A DNA stretch of 64,000 nucleotides from Bacillota bacterium. GTDB lineage: Bacteria > Bacillota > Clostridia > Clostridiales > Clostridiaceae. The translations under genes and the position numbers were made by a program. This document shows, piece by piece, positions 9,793-19,589 of the stretch. The DNA is taken from assembly GCA_023445445.1 (NCBI GenBank), contig JAEXLD010000001.1, positions 11,564 to 75,563 of the forward strand, written 5' to 3'. The stretch's first letter is position 1, and every line of letters begins with the position of its first letter. The notes beneath the pieces are model-generated. The model did not search any database. It had not been told where the DNA came from and was given only the letters and a program-made list of their open reading frames with translations.

Positions 9793-10692
9793 ATGCAAGC
9801 TAATATTAGCAGCTTAGAAAAAAAACGTGCTTTATCCACTAAAAGAGCAGCCATTATTTTTTTAGTACCAGCATGTATATTTCTTCTAGTATTTATAGTG
9901 TATCCAATTATTTATTCTATTAGATTAAGTACATTTGAATGGAATGGAATTGGATTGAATAAGACCTTTATAGGGCTAATGAATTGGAAGGAATTAATAA
10001 GTGATAATATTTTTAGAAAAGCTTTATTTAATAATATAATTATAATGATATTATCTATCTCAATTCAGTTACCTATTGGAATGCTTCTTGCAACTTTTTT
10101 AGATTTTGGAGGGAAAAAGCTAAATATATTTAAGGTAATTTGGTTTATACCAATGCTAATGTCCTCTGTGGCTATTGGATATTTGTTTAGATATGCATTG
10201 GATGCTAATACAGGAATAATTACTGGAATCTCAAAGATTTTAGGGGGAAAGTCTATAGATTTATTAGGTAATCCCAAAACTGCATTATTAACTATTACAG
10301 TTGCAATATGTTGGCAGTTTATTCCTTTTTATATGGTTTATTTTTTAGCTTCCTATACTAATATTCCATCCGATTTATATGAAGCAGCAATTATAGATGG
10401 AGCAACCAAAAATCAATATTTTTGGAGAGTAGCATTACCAATAATGAAACCTGCTATAAAAAGTGCAATTGTACTATCAATGGTTGGCTCACTAAAATAT
10501 TTTGATTTGATTTATGTTATGACAGGTGGAGGACCAGGATCATCATCTGAATTGATGGCGACATATATGTATAAAAATGCTTTTGCTTCACAAAGGATGG
10601 GATATGGATCTACAATTGCAACAGGAATGTTTATAATTATAACTTTTATTTCACTATTTACAATTAAAATACTAAATAGGGAGGAAGAATAG
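9793..10692 (+). CDS. Sugar ABC transporter permease (MalF/UgpA type)
   Basis: 299 aa, six predicted membrane helices. The permease EAA loop is clear at EAAIIDGATKNQYFWRVALP near residues 197-216, where the shared ATPase docks. Ribosome site AAGGAGAG lies 8 bases before the ATG. Its stop overlaps the start of the second permease by one base, so the two half-channels are made together. N-terminal residues are basic and cytoplasmic (SSLEKKRALSTKRA). Confidence 0.94.
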   Translation: MQANISSLEKKRALSTKRAAIIFLVPACIFLLVFIVYPIIYSIRLSTFEWNGIGLNKTFIGLMNWKELISDNIFRKALFNNIIIMILSISIQLPIGMLLATFLDFGGKKLNIFKVIWFIPMLMSSVAIGYLFRYALDANTGIITGISKILGGKSIDLLGNPKTALLTITVAICWQFIPFYMVYFLASYTNIPSDLYEAAIIDGATKNQYFWRVALPIMKPAIKSAIVLSMVGSLKYFDLIYVMTGGGPGSSSELMATYMYKNAFASQRMGYGSTIATGMFIIITFISLFTIKILNREEE

Positions 10693-11543
10693 TGATTTTT
10701 ATGAGAAGAAAATTTATAATGAAAAGTATTTCACTAAAATGTTTTATTGGTATACTAGTAACAATGTGGGTTTTAATTACTATGATTCCTTTTTTATTTA
10801 TGATATTGTCCGGATTTAAAGAACAGTTTGAATTACTTATGGGCAATGTCTTTGATTTGCCAAAAAGCTTATTTTTAGGCAATTATATTGAAGTTTTTAA
10901 AGGAAATATTTTTATATATTTTAAAAATAGCACAATAGTTTTAATTGTGTCTCTTATACTTTTACTGTGTACAAGTGCTTTTGCATCATATCCATTATCA
11001 AGATTTAAATTTAAGCTTAGAAAACCTATTTACTCTATAATAGTAGCTTTAATGTCAGTACCAGTACATGTAACTTTACTTCCTATATTTATAATGATTA
11101 CTAAAATAGGTTTATATGATAGTATTTGGGCATTAATTGGACCATATGTAGCATTTAATTTGCCTATATCAATTTTTATTTTAGTTACATTTATGAAGCA
11201 AATTCCCAAAGAACTTGAAGAAGCAGCTGAAATTGATGGCTGTAGTAAATATAGGATTTTCTTTAGTATTATTTTACCATTAACAAAGCCTGGATTAGCT
11301 ACTTTAGCAATTTATAATGGCGTAAGTATATGGAATGAGTTTAGTTTTGCCTTAACATTAACACAATCATTGAATAATAGAACATTACCTTTATCAATAT
11401 GGGAGTATCAAGGACAGTATACAATGAATGTACCTATGATTATGTCTGTACTTACAATTTCTATGTTACCAATGATAATTGCATTTATTTTTGGACAGGA
11501 TAAGTTAATTAAAGGAATGATGGCAGGAGCTGTAAAGGGTTAA
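10692..11543 (+). CDS. Sugar ABC transporter permease (MalG/UgpE type)
   Basis: 283 aa starting at GTG 10692, which shares a base with the previous stop (TAGTG). GGGAGG is 7 bases upstream, which favours GTG over the ATG at 10701. Six membrane helices, with EAA loop EEAAEIDGCSKYRIFFSIILP. It ends DKLIKGMMAGAVKG, the same type of tail as the truncated permease at the window start, so this cluster holds at least two related importers. Confidence 0.94.
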   Translation: MIFMRRKFIMKSISLKCFIGILVTMWVLITMIPFLFMILSGFKEQFELLMGNVFDLPKSLFLGNYIEVFKGNIFIYFKNSTIVLIVSLILLLCTSAFASYPLSRFKFKLRKPIYSIIVALMSVPVHVTLLPIFIMITKIGLYDSIWALIGPYVAFNLPISIFILVTFMKQIPKELEEAAEIDGCSKYRIFFSIILPLTKPGLATLAIYNGVSIWNEFSFALTLTQSLNNRTLPLSIWEYQGQYTMNVPMIMSVLTISMLPMIIAFIFGQDKLIKGMMAGAVKG

Positions 11544-11573
11544 AAATTAAAAGAATTTAGAGATGATAAAATT

Positions 11574-13352
11574 ATGAAAGATTTGATGATTAAGTTTATA
11601 AATAAATTTAATATAAAAAAGTTTAATTATAAAGTTACAATAGTATTTATTTTGTCTATTTTATTAACTAATATATTGATAATTTTCACTGTTTATCAGT
11701 TAGCTGGAAAAGAGATTACAGAAAAATCCAGCGCATTTGTTAAAGGGCAATTTGAAAAGATAACTGAAAATTTAGGAATAACTTTAAAAAATTTTATTGA
11801 GATATCTAATATAATATCTTCAGATAATAGTATTAAAGAATTCTTGACAAATGAAGATGAAAAGTCTACAAAATACAATTATGATTCCAGTGAAGTTTAT
11901 AACTTAATAAGATATATTTTAGATTCTAATAGTTATATTGATTATATAGGATTAGTTAAGTTAAATGGGAATGGTGTTGTATATGTAGGAGAACAATGGA
12001 CTAATGATAGGTTTAGAGAAAAGACAGTAGAAGGATATAGTAGATCACTAATTAGTAATTTTGATAATTGTAAAATTAATATAGAAAAGAAAGTTTTTAA
12101 TGAAGAAGAATATGTCTTAAATATTTATCAACCAGTTTATGAGAAGTATCTATTTAATAATAATATTATTGGTATATTAGTAATTGGCATTGGTGAAAGT
12201 CATATAAATGAGTTTTATTCCAATTTAGATAAAGATTTAAGGGTAAAAACTTATTTAACTTATAAGAATGGTGAGATAATTTCAAATGAATATAAAGATA
12301 TAATAGGTGTTGAAAGTCAATATAAGGATTTTCTAAAGGGGAAAAGTGGAGAAAAGAAAATAAACAACAATGTTATTATTTATAAGGATATAGCTGAGTG
12401 GGATTGGTATATGGTAGGAGAAATACCTGAAGAGTCATTATTAAAAGATACTAAAGATGTAATAGTCATAATAATCCTATGGGTTATAGTTATTGATTTA
12501 ATAATCAGTATAGGTTTTTATAAGTTTAGTAAAAGCCTATACAGACCTATGGATTTAATAATAAAAAAGATGGAAGAAGTATCTACAGGAAATCTAAATG
12601 TTAGAATAAGTGAAGAATGGAAGGGCAAAGATTTCAGACAACTATCTAATGGATTTAATATAATGATATCCCAAATTAATTTACTTATGGATAAAATAAA
12701 GAAAGAACAAGAGGAAATAAAGCAAATTGAGTTAAATAAACTACAATCTCAAATTCAACCACATTTTTTATATAATACCTTAGAGTGTATTCATTGGCAG
12801 GCTTTATCTGATGGAAATAGAATAGTATCTAGAATGGTGAAAGCTTTAGCTAATTATTACAGATTGTCTTTAAGTAAAGGGAGAGATTTAGTTACTCTTT
12901 CAGAAGAATTATCAAATATTGAAAATTACTTAATTATTCAAAATGCAAGATATAGTGATATTATTCAATTACAAATAGATGTTCAGGATAACATAATGAA
13001 GATATTAATTCCTAAAATAACATTACAACCATTAATTGAAAATTCAATTTATCATGGAATACGTGTAAAAGAGAGAATAAAAGGAAAAATAATTATAACA
13101 GCATACGAGGAAGAAAATAAAATTATTATTTCTGTTATAGACGATGGTATTGGCATGAAAGAGGAACAAATTTCAAATATAAATAAATCTATATCACAAT
13201 TAGATGAAAGTAAGGGGTATGGAATTAAAAATGTAAATAAAAGAATAGAAATAATGTTTGGTATAGAGTATGGATTAGTCTATAAACAAAATAAATATGG
13301 TGGAACTACAGTTGACATTATTTTGCCAAAGGGGTGTGCTAATAATGTATAA
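11574..13352 (+). CDS. YesM-type sensor histidine kinase (system 2)
   Basis: 592 aa. TM helices at about 20-43 and 295-318 flank an extracellular Cache-like domain. HAMP (about 318-370) is followed by QSQIQPHFLYNTLE with His397, then LQPLIENSIYHGI and DDGIGM of the ATPase domain. It begins 30 bases after the permease stop and overlaps the next regulator by 8 bases. It has the same design as system 1 but only distantly similar sequence. Its transporter-proximal place suggests it senses the ligand of that importer. Confidence 0.93.
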   Translation: MKDLMIKFINKFNIKKFNYKVTIVFILSILLTNILIIFTVYQLAGKEITEKSSAFVKGQFEKITENLGITLKNFIEISNIISSDNSIKEFLTNEDEKSTKYNYDSSEVYNLIRYILDSNSYIDYIGLVKLNGNGVVYVGEQWTNDRFREKTVEGYSRSLISNFDNCKINIEKKVFNEEEYVLNIYQPVYEKYLFNNNIIGILVIGIGESHINEFYSNLDKDLRVKTYLTYKNGEIISNEYKDIIGVESQYKDFLKGKSGEKKINNNVIIYKDIAEWDWYMVGEIPEESLLKDTKDVIVIIILWVIVIDLIISIGFYKFSKSLYRPMDLIIKKMEEVSTGNLNVRISEEWKGKDFRQLSNGFNIMISQINLLMDKIKKEQEEIKQIELNKLQSQIQPHFLYNTLECIHWQALSDGNRIVSRMVKALANYYRLSLSKGRDLVTLSEELSNIENYLIIQNARYSDIIQLQIDVQDNIMKILIPKITLQPLIENSIYHGIRVKERIKGKIIITAYEEENKIIISVIDDGIGMKEEQISNINKSISQLDESKGYGIKNVNKRIEIMFGIEYGLVYKQNKYGGTTVDIILPKGCANNV

Positions 13353-14889
13353 AACAATGATTGTTGATGATGAAGAGATGATAAGAAAAGGTATATTCAA
13401 CTTTATTAAATGGAGCGATTTTGGAATAAGTGAAGTAGAAATGGCTTCATCAGGAATTGAAGCTTTAGATTTAATGAAAGAAAGCAAGTTCGATATTATG
13501 ATAACTGACATATGTATGAGAGAAATGGATGGACTAGCTTTAGTGAATAAAGTAAATTCATTGAATGAAAAAACAAAAATAATAGTTTTAACAGGTTATG
13601 ATAATTTTGAATATGCGCAGAAATGTTGCAAAATGAAAGTGGATGATTATATATTAAAACCAGTTGATGAAATAGAACTTGAAAAGACAATTAAAAGATT
13701 GATATATGATATAGAAAATGAGAAAACAAAAACATTTAATGAAAAAAATAATAATAGAATAAGTGGATTATCAGAACAATTGAAGATAGAGCAAATAATG
13801 CAAAACTTAATTTATAAAAAAATAGAAAGTGATAGCAGGAAACATATATCAGAATATTTCAAAGTAGATGGTTTCATACAAGTGGCAATAGTATTTCCAT
13901 TTATAGATGATAATCCAAGGTGGAAACAGCATTTTGAACTTTTAAATCTATCAATTAAACAAGCATGTATTGAAACTTTTGATTGTAATAGAGAAGGAAT
14001 TACCTTTGAAGATGAGAATAAAAATATAGTAATTGCTATGTGTATAGATTCTAATTTAAAGAAATCAAATGATAAGATAAATATTTTATCTCAGTATTTA
14101 AAAGATGAATATAACATTAGACCAAAAATAATTCTTGGTAGTTTAGTTAATGAAATAAATAAAATAAATATTTCTTATAATGATGCTTTTAGAATATTAA
14201 ATAAAGAAAAGGCTATAAAATTTCAAAATTATGATGAAAAAGGATTAATTTTATTTAGAAATAGAATAGATAATATAAAAAATAAACTAATGAATAATAT
14301 AGACAATTTAGACAAGCTTATGGATAATTTTGAAACTTTTGTAGAGCTAATTGATGTATATAATTTATCAAATGATTTAGTTAAAAAAACTTGTTTTGAT
14401 ATTGGGTGCGGAGTATTCTTTTCTTGTATCAATAAGAAAGCAGAAATTAATGATAATATTTTCAATTCATTTTTAATTGCATTACAAAACTGTAATATAG
14501 ATGATGAGGTTAAAATAACAAGAGATTTTATATTAAATCTTCTTAAAGCTGATATAGGAGAAAGTAATGAAGTTATTAGAAAAGCTAAGGCATTCATTAA
14601 TGGGCATTTAAACGAAGAAGTATCTGTTTATAGCATTGCAGAGATGCTGTATTTAACACCAACTTATTTTTCAAAATTATTTAAACATATTACTGGTGAA
14701 GGTTGTAATAGTTATATAATTCGTAAACGTATAGAAAAAGCTAAATCCTTATTAAATACTACTAGTATGAAAACAAGAAAAATAGCATCTTTAGTTGGAT
14801 ATAAGGATACAAATTATTTTTCACTGGCTTTTAAAAAACAAACTGGAATGTCACCAACTGAATATAGAGAAAATTTAGTGAAAAATTAA
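13345..14889 (+). CDS. YesN-type AraC response regulator (system 2)
   Basis: 514 aa from ATG 13345, chosen because AAGGGGTG precedes it and the receiver starts MYKTMIVDDE; an upstream in-frame ATG at 13297 would add 16 unrelated residues. Phospho-acceptor Asp55 sits in TDICMREMDG. The residue after Met is Arg where the family nearly always has Pro, a small oddity. The C-terminal AraC domain (SVYSIAEMLYLTPTYFSKLF; KIASLVGYKDTNYF; SPTEYRE) is intact. Overlaps the kinase gene by 8 bases. Confidence 0.93.
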   Translation: MYKTMIVDDEEMIRKGIFNFIKWSDFGISEVEMASSGIEALDLMKESKFDIMITDICMREMDGLALVNKVNSLNEKTKIIVLTGYDNFEYAQKCCKMKVDDYILKPVDEIELEKTIKRLIYDIENEKTKTFNEKNNNRISGLSEQLKIEQIMQNLIYKKIESDSRKHISEYFKVDGFIQVAIVFPFIDDNPRWKQHFELLNLSIKQACIETFDCNREGITFEDENKNIVIAMCIDSNLKKSNDKINILSQYLKDEYNIRPKIILGSLVNEINKINISYNDAFRILNKEKAIKFQNYDEKGLILFRNRIDNIKNKLMNNIDNLDKLMDNFETFVELIDVYNLSNDLVKKTCFDIGCGVFFSCINKKAEINDNIFNSFLIALQNCNIDDEVKITRDFILNLLKADIGESNEVIRKAKAFINGHLNEEVSVYSIAEMLYLTPTYFSKLFKHITGEGCNSYIIRKRIEKAKSLLNTTSMKTRKIASLVGYKDTNYFSLAFKKQTGMSPTEYRENLVKN

Positions 14890-14926
14890 AAACACATTAT
14901 GCAGTTTTTGCATAATGTGTTTTTAA
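14889..14926. terminator. Bidirectional terminator
   Basis: AAAACACATTATGCA (14889-14903) and TGCATAATGTGTTTT (14910-14924 region) form a 14-15 bp stem with A and T tracts on both flanks. It lies between two convergent genes, the system 2 regulator and nadE, and can stop both. Confidence 0.85.
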
Positions 14927-14927
14927 T

Positions 14928-16832
14928 TTACTTAAAGGAGTTAAATGAAGCATCAGAAGGCATTCGCCAATCACCACGAGGACTAAGTGATATACTACCT
15001 ACCTTTGGTCCATCTGGTAAAGCACTTCTTTTAAATTGTTGAGTAAAGAATCTGTATATAAATTTATCTAACCATTTTTCTATTTCTTCAGAACTATAAT
15101 CATTTTTAAAAGCTTCTTCTGCTAAGAATTTAATTCTTTCTTTAGAAGAACCATTTTTTATAAAGTGATATAAGAAGAAATCATGTAATTCATAAGGTCC
15201 AACTATATCTTCTGTTTTTTGAGCAATTTCTCCCTTATCATCCTTTGGAAGTAATTCTGGACTAACAGGAGTATCTAATATATCTAATAAAGTTTCAGAT
15301 ACTTCTTTAGAAGCTTCTTTTTCAGCTACATATCTAACTAAATATCTAACTAAAGTTTTTGGAATAGATGGATTTACAGAGTACATGCTCATATGATCTC
15401 CATTGTAAGTACACCACCCAAGGGCAAGTTCTGAAAGATCCCCAGTTCCAATTAGTAATCCACCCTCTTTATTGGCTATATCCATAAGGATTTGCGTTCT
15501 TTCTCTTGCTTGAACATTTTCATAAGTTACATCATGTATATCTTTATCATGACCTATATCTTCAAAATGTTGTAAGGCTGCTTTTACTATGTTAATTTCT
15601 CTTAAATCACAACCAAGTTCTTTGCATAAAGTTAAAGCATTATTATATGTTCTATCTGTAGTACCAAAGCCAGGCATAGTTATTGTAATTATATTTTTAT
15701 TATCTATTCCTAAAAGTTTAAAGGTTTTTACAACTACAAGTAATGCTAATGTAGAATCAAGTCCTCCAGAGATACCTATAACAGCTTTTTTTAAATTTGT
15801 ATGCTCCATTCTTTTAGCAAGTGCAGCAGCTTGAATGCTAAATATTTCTTTACATCTTTCTTCCCTTTGTTTAGCATTAGAAGGAACAAAAGGATGTTTA
15901 TCTATATATCTATCAAAATTATTCAACTTATTTTCTTTATAATTAAAACTAATTATATTTGCATCAAAAGGAAGTATTCTTGATGCATCTCTAAAGCTTA
16001 TATTTTTAAGCCTTTCACTATTTAGTCTAAAGACATCTATAAATGAATAAATAACTTCATTTTCTCTTTGGAATCTTTCATTTTCTTTAAGCATAGTTCC
16101 ATTTTCAGAAATTAACAGATGACCACTAAATAAAAGATCTGTTGTAGACTCATGAACTCCAGCAGATGAATAAATATAAGCAGACATACATCTAGCACTT
16201 TGATTAGATATTAAAGCTTCTCTATAATCCTTTTTACTTACTAATTCATTGGAAGCAGATAAATTTCCTATAATATTTGCTCCTAAAAGAGAAAGATAAG
16301 AGCTTGGAGGAATAGTAACCCAAAGATCTTCACAAACTTCAAATCCAAAGGAATAGCTTCCAGAATTAAAAATTAAGTTAGTTCCAAAAGGCACATCCTT
16401 TTGAAAGTCAAAGTCAACTTTTTCATCAACTACTCCAAGACCTTCACTAAACCAACGTTTTTCATAGAATTCACTATAATTAGGAATATATGATTTAGGA
16501 ACTATTCCAAGTAATTTTCCATTAAAAATTATGTAAGCACAATTAAATAATGCATTTTTAAAAGTTAAAGGAGCACCAACAGCTATTATCATATCTAGGT
16601 TAGAACTCTTTTCTACTATTTTAGAAATTGCTAAATTAGCCTTTTCTAAAAGATTATATTGCATAAATAAATCTCCACAGCTATATGAAGTTACACATAG
16701 TTCTGGGAACACAATGGCCTTAGCTTCATTTTTATGTGCATCTTCAAGACATAAAAGGATATTTTTCAAATTATATTCAATGTCTGCAACACGTGTTATT
16801 GGACATGCTGCAGCAACTTTTATAAAGTCCAT
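14928..16832 (-). CDS. nadE: Glutamine-dependent NAD+ synthetase
   Basis: 634 aa, the long two-domain form. The N-terminal nitrilase-type glutaminase carries Glu44 (FPELCVTSY), Lys113 (VPKSYIPNY) and Cys167 (FEVCEDLW). The C-terminal ATP-pyrophosphatase synthetase has the PP-loop SGGLDS at 355-360 and later GTGDLSELALGWCTYNGDH. It amidates nicotinate adenine dinucleotide to NAD+ using glutamine-derived ammonia. Monocistronic on the minus strand; GGAGAG precedes the ATG. Confidence 0.97.
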   Translation of the reverse strand: MDFIKVAAACPITRVADIEYNLKNILLCLEDAHKNEAKAIVFPELCVTSYSCGDLFMQYNLLEKANLAISKIVEKSSNLDMIIAVGAPLTFKNALFNCAYIIFNGKLLGIVPKSYIPNYSEFYEKRWFSEGLGVVDEKVDFDFQKDVPFGTNLIFNSGSYSFGFEVCEDLWVTIPPSSYLSLLGANIIGNLSASNELVSKKDYREALISNQSARCMSAYIYSSAGVHESTTDLLFSGHLLISENGTMLKENERFQRENEVIYSFIDVFRLNSERLKNISFRDASRILPFDANIISFNYKENKLNNFDRYIDKHPFVPSNAKQREERCKEIFSIQAAALAKRMEHTNLKKAVIGISGGLDSTLALLVVVKTFKLLGIDNKNIITITMPGFGTTDRTYNNALTLCKELGCDLREINIVKAALQHFEDIGHDKDIHDVTYENVQARERTQILMDIANKEGGLLIGTGDLSELALGWCTYNGDHMSMYSVNPSIPKTLVRYLVRYVAEKEASKEVSETLLDILDTPVSPELLPKDDKGEIAQKTEDIVGPYELHDFFLYHFIKNGSSKERIKFLAEEAFKNDYSSEEIEKWLDKFIYRFFTQQFKRSALPDGPKVGSISLSPRGDWRMPSDASFNSFK

Positions 16833-17131
16833 AAAATCTCTCCAATCTAAATATTAATAATAATATTTTAACTCTTTTAAGATAATAAATTCAAAACTAA
16901 CTATTTAAATAATAAAAGGAAAACTATAGAAAATCAATAATAATAAAGTAAAAGAATAGAAAAGAACTAAAAAAAGAATTAAACAGTTTAAATTACTATA
17001 TAAAAAGATAAAAAAGATATTGTAAAGAGTTAAAAAGTATAATATAATAAATTCATACACTAAAAAATTTCAAATTTTTTCAAAATAATGATACAATAGT
17101 ATTATATTAATATTAATAGGAGGGGGAAAGT
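16833..17131. other. AT-rich divergent intergenic region
   Basis: 299 bases between nadE (leftward) and the NfeD gene (rightward). A-rich, with no hairpin or ORF worth calling. GATACAAT near 17,088 is a possible -10 for the NfeD/SPFH pair, and AGGAGGGGG precedes its ATG. I see no riboswitch-like structure. Confidence 0.5.
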
Positions 17132-17563
17132 ATGAGTGCCGTAATATTTTGGATTATCATTGCAGCAGTAGCAATTATAATAGATATAGCAACTAGCAAT
17201 TTTTTATTTGCTTGGTTTACTATAGGAGCAATTGCAGCCATGATAGCAGACTTTTTAGGGATAAGCTTTGGTGTTCAAGTAATTATATTTTTAGTTATAA
17301 ATTTAATAACTATTTCACTTGGATATCCTTGGGCAAAAAAGAAGTTTAAAAAGTCAGTTAAAAGGACGCCTTTAATGGAAGAGAACTACATTGGAAGAAT
17401 AATGAAAGCAGAAGAGGACATAATAGAGAAAGCAAAAGTTAAAGTGGATGGAATTTACTGGACTGTATTAAATACAGGAGAGGAAATTAAATCTGGAGAA
17501 AACTTTAAGATAATAGGAATTGAGGGTATTAAGTTAATTATAAAAAAAGAGGAGGAAATTTAA
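17132..17563 (+). CDS. NfeD-family membrane protein
   Basis: 143 aa. Two or three hydrophobic helices (about 3-65) are followed by a small beta-barrel OB-like domain (about 80-140; GRIMKAEEDIIEKAKVKVDG, GENFKIIGIEGIKLIIKK). This is the short NfeD form without the serine protease domain. The stop is directly followed by the ATG of the stomatin-like gene. NfeD and SPFH proteins are regularly paired in bacteria and organise membrane microdomains. Function in this organism is not known. Confidence 0.88.
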   Translation: MSAVIFWIIIAAVAIIIDIATSNFLFAWFTIGAIAAMIADFLGISFGVQVIIFLVINLITISLGYPWAKKKFKKSVKRTPLMEENYIGRIMKAEEDIIEKAKVKVDGIYWTVLNTGEEIKSGENFKIIGIEGIKLIIKKEEEI

Positions 17564-18520
17564 ATGGACGGAATAATAGGATTAGTTATTACAGGAGTAA
17601 TAGTATTTTTCATTTTAATTATAATCTTATCATCAATAAAGATTGTAAATACAGGGTATTTATATGTAGTAGAAAGGTTTGGTCAGTATCATAAAACTTT
17701 GGAGCCAGGATGGCATTTTATGATTCCTTTTGTAGACTTTGTTAGAAAGAAGGTTTCAACAAAACAACAAATTTTAGATGTACCACCACAATCAGTTATT
17801 ACAAAGGATAATGTTAAAATTTCAGTTGATAACGTTATTTTCTATAAACTTTTAAATGCAAAAGATGCTGTTTATAATATAGAGGATTTTAGATCAGGTA
17901 TAGTTTATTCAGCAACTACAAATATGAGAAATATTTTAGGTAATATGAGTTTAGATGAAATTTTATCAGGTAGAGATAAGATTAACCAAGATCTTTTAAG
18001 TATAATTGATGAAGTTACTGATGCATATGGAATAAAAATTCTTTCAGTTGAAATTAAGAATATAATTCCACCAACAGAAATTCAAGAAGCAATGGAAAAG
18101 CAAATGAAGGCAGAGAGAAGTAAAAGAGCCATGATCCTTGAAGCGGAAGGACAAAGACAATCTCAAATTGAAAAGGCTGAAGGTGAAAAGAGATCTAAGA
18201 TACTTGCAGCAGAAGCTGAAAAGGAAGCGAACATTAGAAGAGCTGAAGGTTTAAAGGAGTCTCAATTACTTGAAGCAGAAGGTAAAGCAAAAGCCATAGA
18301 AGAGATTTCTATTGCTGAAGCAGAAGCTATAAGAAAAGTTAATACAGCAATATTAGAATCTGGAACTAACGAAACTGTTATAGCATTAAAGCAAGTTGAA
18401 GCTCTTAAGGAAATGGCTAATAATCCAGCTAATAAGCTTATATTACCAAATGAAACATTATCTTCTCTTGGAAGTATAGCTGCAATTGGAGAAATGTTAA
18501 AAGGCAACAAGGAAGTTTAA
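17564..18520 (+). CDS. SPFH/stomatin-like (QmcA-type) membrane protein
   Basis: 318 aa. One N-terminal membrane helix (about 5-28), the band-7 domain (about 30-190; LYVVERFGQYHKTLEPGWHF) and a long Ala/Glu/Lys-rich coiled coil (about 185-275) with repeated AEGE/AEAE units. It ends in a short hydrophobic tail. It oligomerises on the inner membrane and is the usual partner of NfeD. No spacing between the two genes. Confidence 0.92.
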   Translation: MDGIIGLVITGVIVFFILIIILSSIKIVNTGYLYVVERFGQYHKTLEPGWHFMIPFVDFVRKKVSTKQQILDVPPQSVITKDNVKISVDNVIFYKLLNAKDAVYNIEDFRSGIVYSATTNMRNILGNMSLDEILSGRDKINQDLLSIIDEVTDAYGIKILSVEIKNIIPPTEIQEAMEKQMKAERSKRAMILEAEGQRQSQIEKAEGEKRSKILAAEAEKEANIRRAEGLKESQLLEAEGKAKAIEEISIAEAEAIRKVNTAILESGTNETVIALKQVEALKEMANNPANKLILPNETLSSLGSIAAIGEMLKGNKEV

Positions 18521-18530
18521 TAAATATTTT

Positions 18531-18558
18531 ATATGGAGCTATTTAATTAGCTCCATAT
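18531..18558 (+). terminator. Hairpin after the NfeD/SPFH pair
   Basis: ATATGGAGCT (18531-18540) pairs perfectly with AGCTCCATAT (18549-18558), with an 8-base loop. The downstream T-run is weak. A second possible stop, CTCC-TTAA-GGAG followed by TTTTTTCTTT, lies at 18618-18639. Confidence 0.6.
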
Positions 18559-18696
18559 TAAAATTCAAAATCATTGATGTAATTTCAAAAAATTACTAAA
18601 AATATTCATTTAATATGCTCCTTAAGGAGTTTTTTCTTTAAATTTATATTATACTAGAATTTAAAAATATATATTTCATGGGAAAGGGTTGAGAGT

Positions 18697-19524
18697 ATGT
18701 ATAGGTATAGGAAACATTTAAGAGGAACATTTTTAAATTATTTTATTGCATTAGTTATATTTGCAAGCTTTGTCTTTTTAAGTACTTATGCCATTATAAT
18801 GTCAGAAGTATCACAGATTAGTCCAATAGACCTTTTGGTTGTATTTTTTATAATACTATGTATATTTATAGTATTACTTTTAGAATTAACCCTAATATAT
18901 TATTTATTTTTGAGAAGGTTTAAATATATTAATGTGACATTAACTGAAGAAGCAGTAATATATAATAAGAAAAATAAGAAAATAATAATACCTTATGATG
19001 ACATCGTATCTATAAGTTATCCATCTATTAAATATGCTGGAGGCTGGATGAAAATTAAGTATAGTAAGGGAAAAATTCGATTAACTGTAGCCCTTGAAAA
19101 TATAGGGGATTTTATGTATCAGTTAAAAGAAATATTAGATAAGAATGGGAAAAGTAGCGTATACAATGAAAAGAAGAGCTTTAGCTTCTTTAAAACAGCA
19201 TCTTTTGCTGATGAAAGTTGGGAAAGAATAGATGAAAATATTAAGTTTATTGTAGCTATGGAATATTTATCGCTGATAATAACTGTTTTATTTGCATATT
19301 TAGGCGTACTTAATAATAGTTCTACTGGTATTGCAGTAAGTATATTTGCACCTATTCTTGGGTATCTTATTTCTGAAATAATTATAGGTATAATGGCTCG
19401 TAAAAGAATAGTTAATAGAGAATTTAAAATTATACCTAGAGACCCAAGTAAAGAGAAAAAGATTATGAGAATATCTGTTATAATATCTACTATATTATTT
19501 ATACTACAAATGATTTTAATTTAA
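18697..19524 (+). CDS. Membrane protein with central PH-like domain, unknown function
   Basis: 275 aa. Two N-terminal membrane helices (about 13-35 and 45-75) precede a soluble beta-rich segment (about 82-150; INVTLTEEAVIYNKKNKKIIIPYDDI) resembling bacterial PH-like domains, and two further helices follow (about 190-232 and 252-274). I do not recognise a named family. It is monocistronic between a terminator and an amidase gene. GGGTTGAG is the nearest ribosome site. Confidence 0.7.
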   Translation: MYRYRKHLRGTFLNYFIALVIFASFVFLSTYAIIMSEVSQISPIDLLVVFFIILCIFIVLLLELTLIYYLFLRRFKYINVTLTEEAVIYNKKNKKIIIPYDDIVSISYPSIKYAGGWMKIKYSKGKIRLTVALENIGDFMYQLKEILDKNGKSSVYNEKKSFSFFKTASFADESWERIDENIKFIVAMEYLSLIITVLFAYLGVLNNSSTGIAVSIFAPILGYLISEIIIGIMARKRIVNREFKIIPRDPSKEKKIMRISVIISTILFILQMILI

Positions 19525-19589
19525 GTGTTATAAATTTAATTTTATTTCAAAAGATATAATATATTGAAATTTATATGGAGAAATAAAAT

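Noticed and set aside
15589..15983. Plus-strand ORFs inside nadE
   Set aside because: Antisense to a clearly functional gene; no ribosome sites and low-complexity translations.
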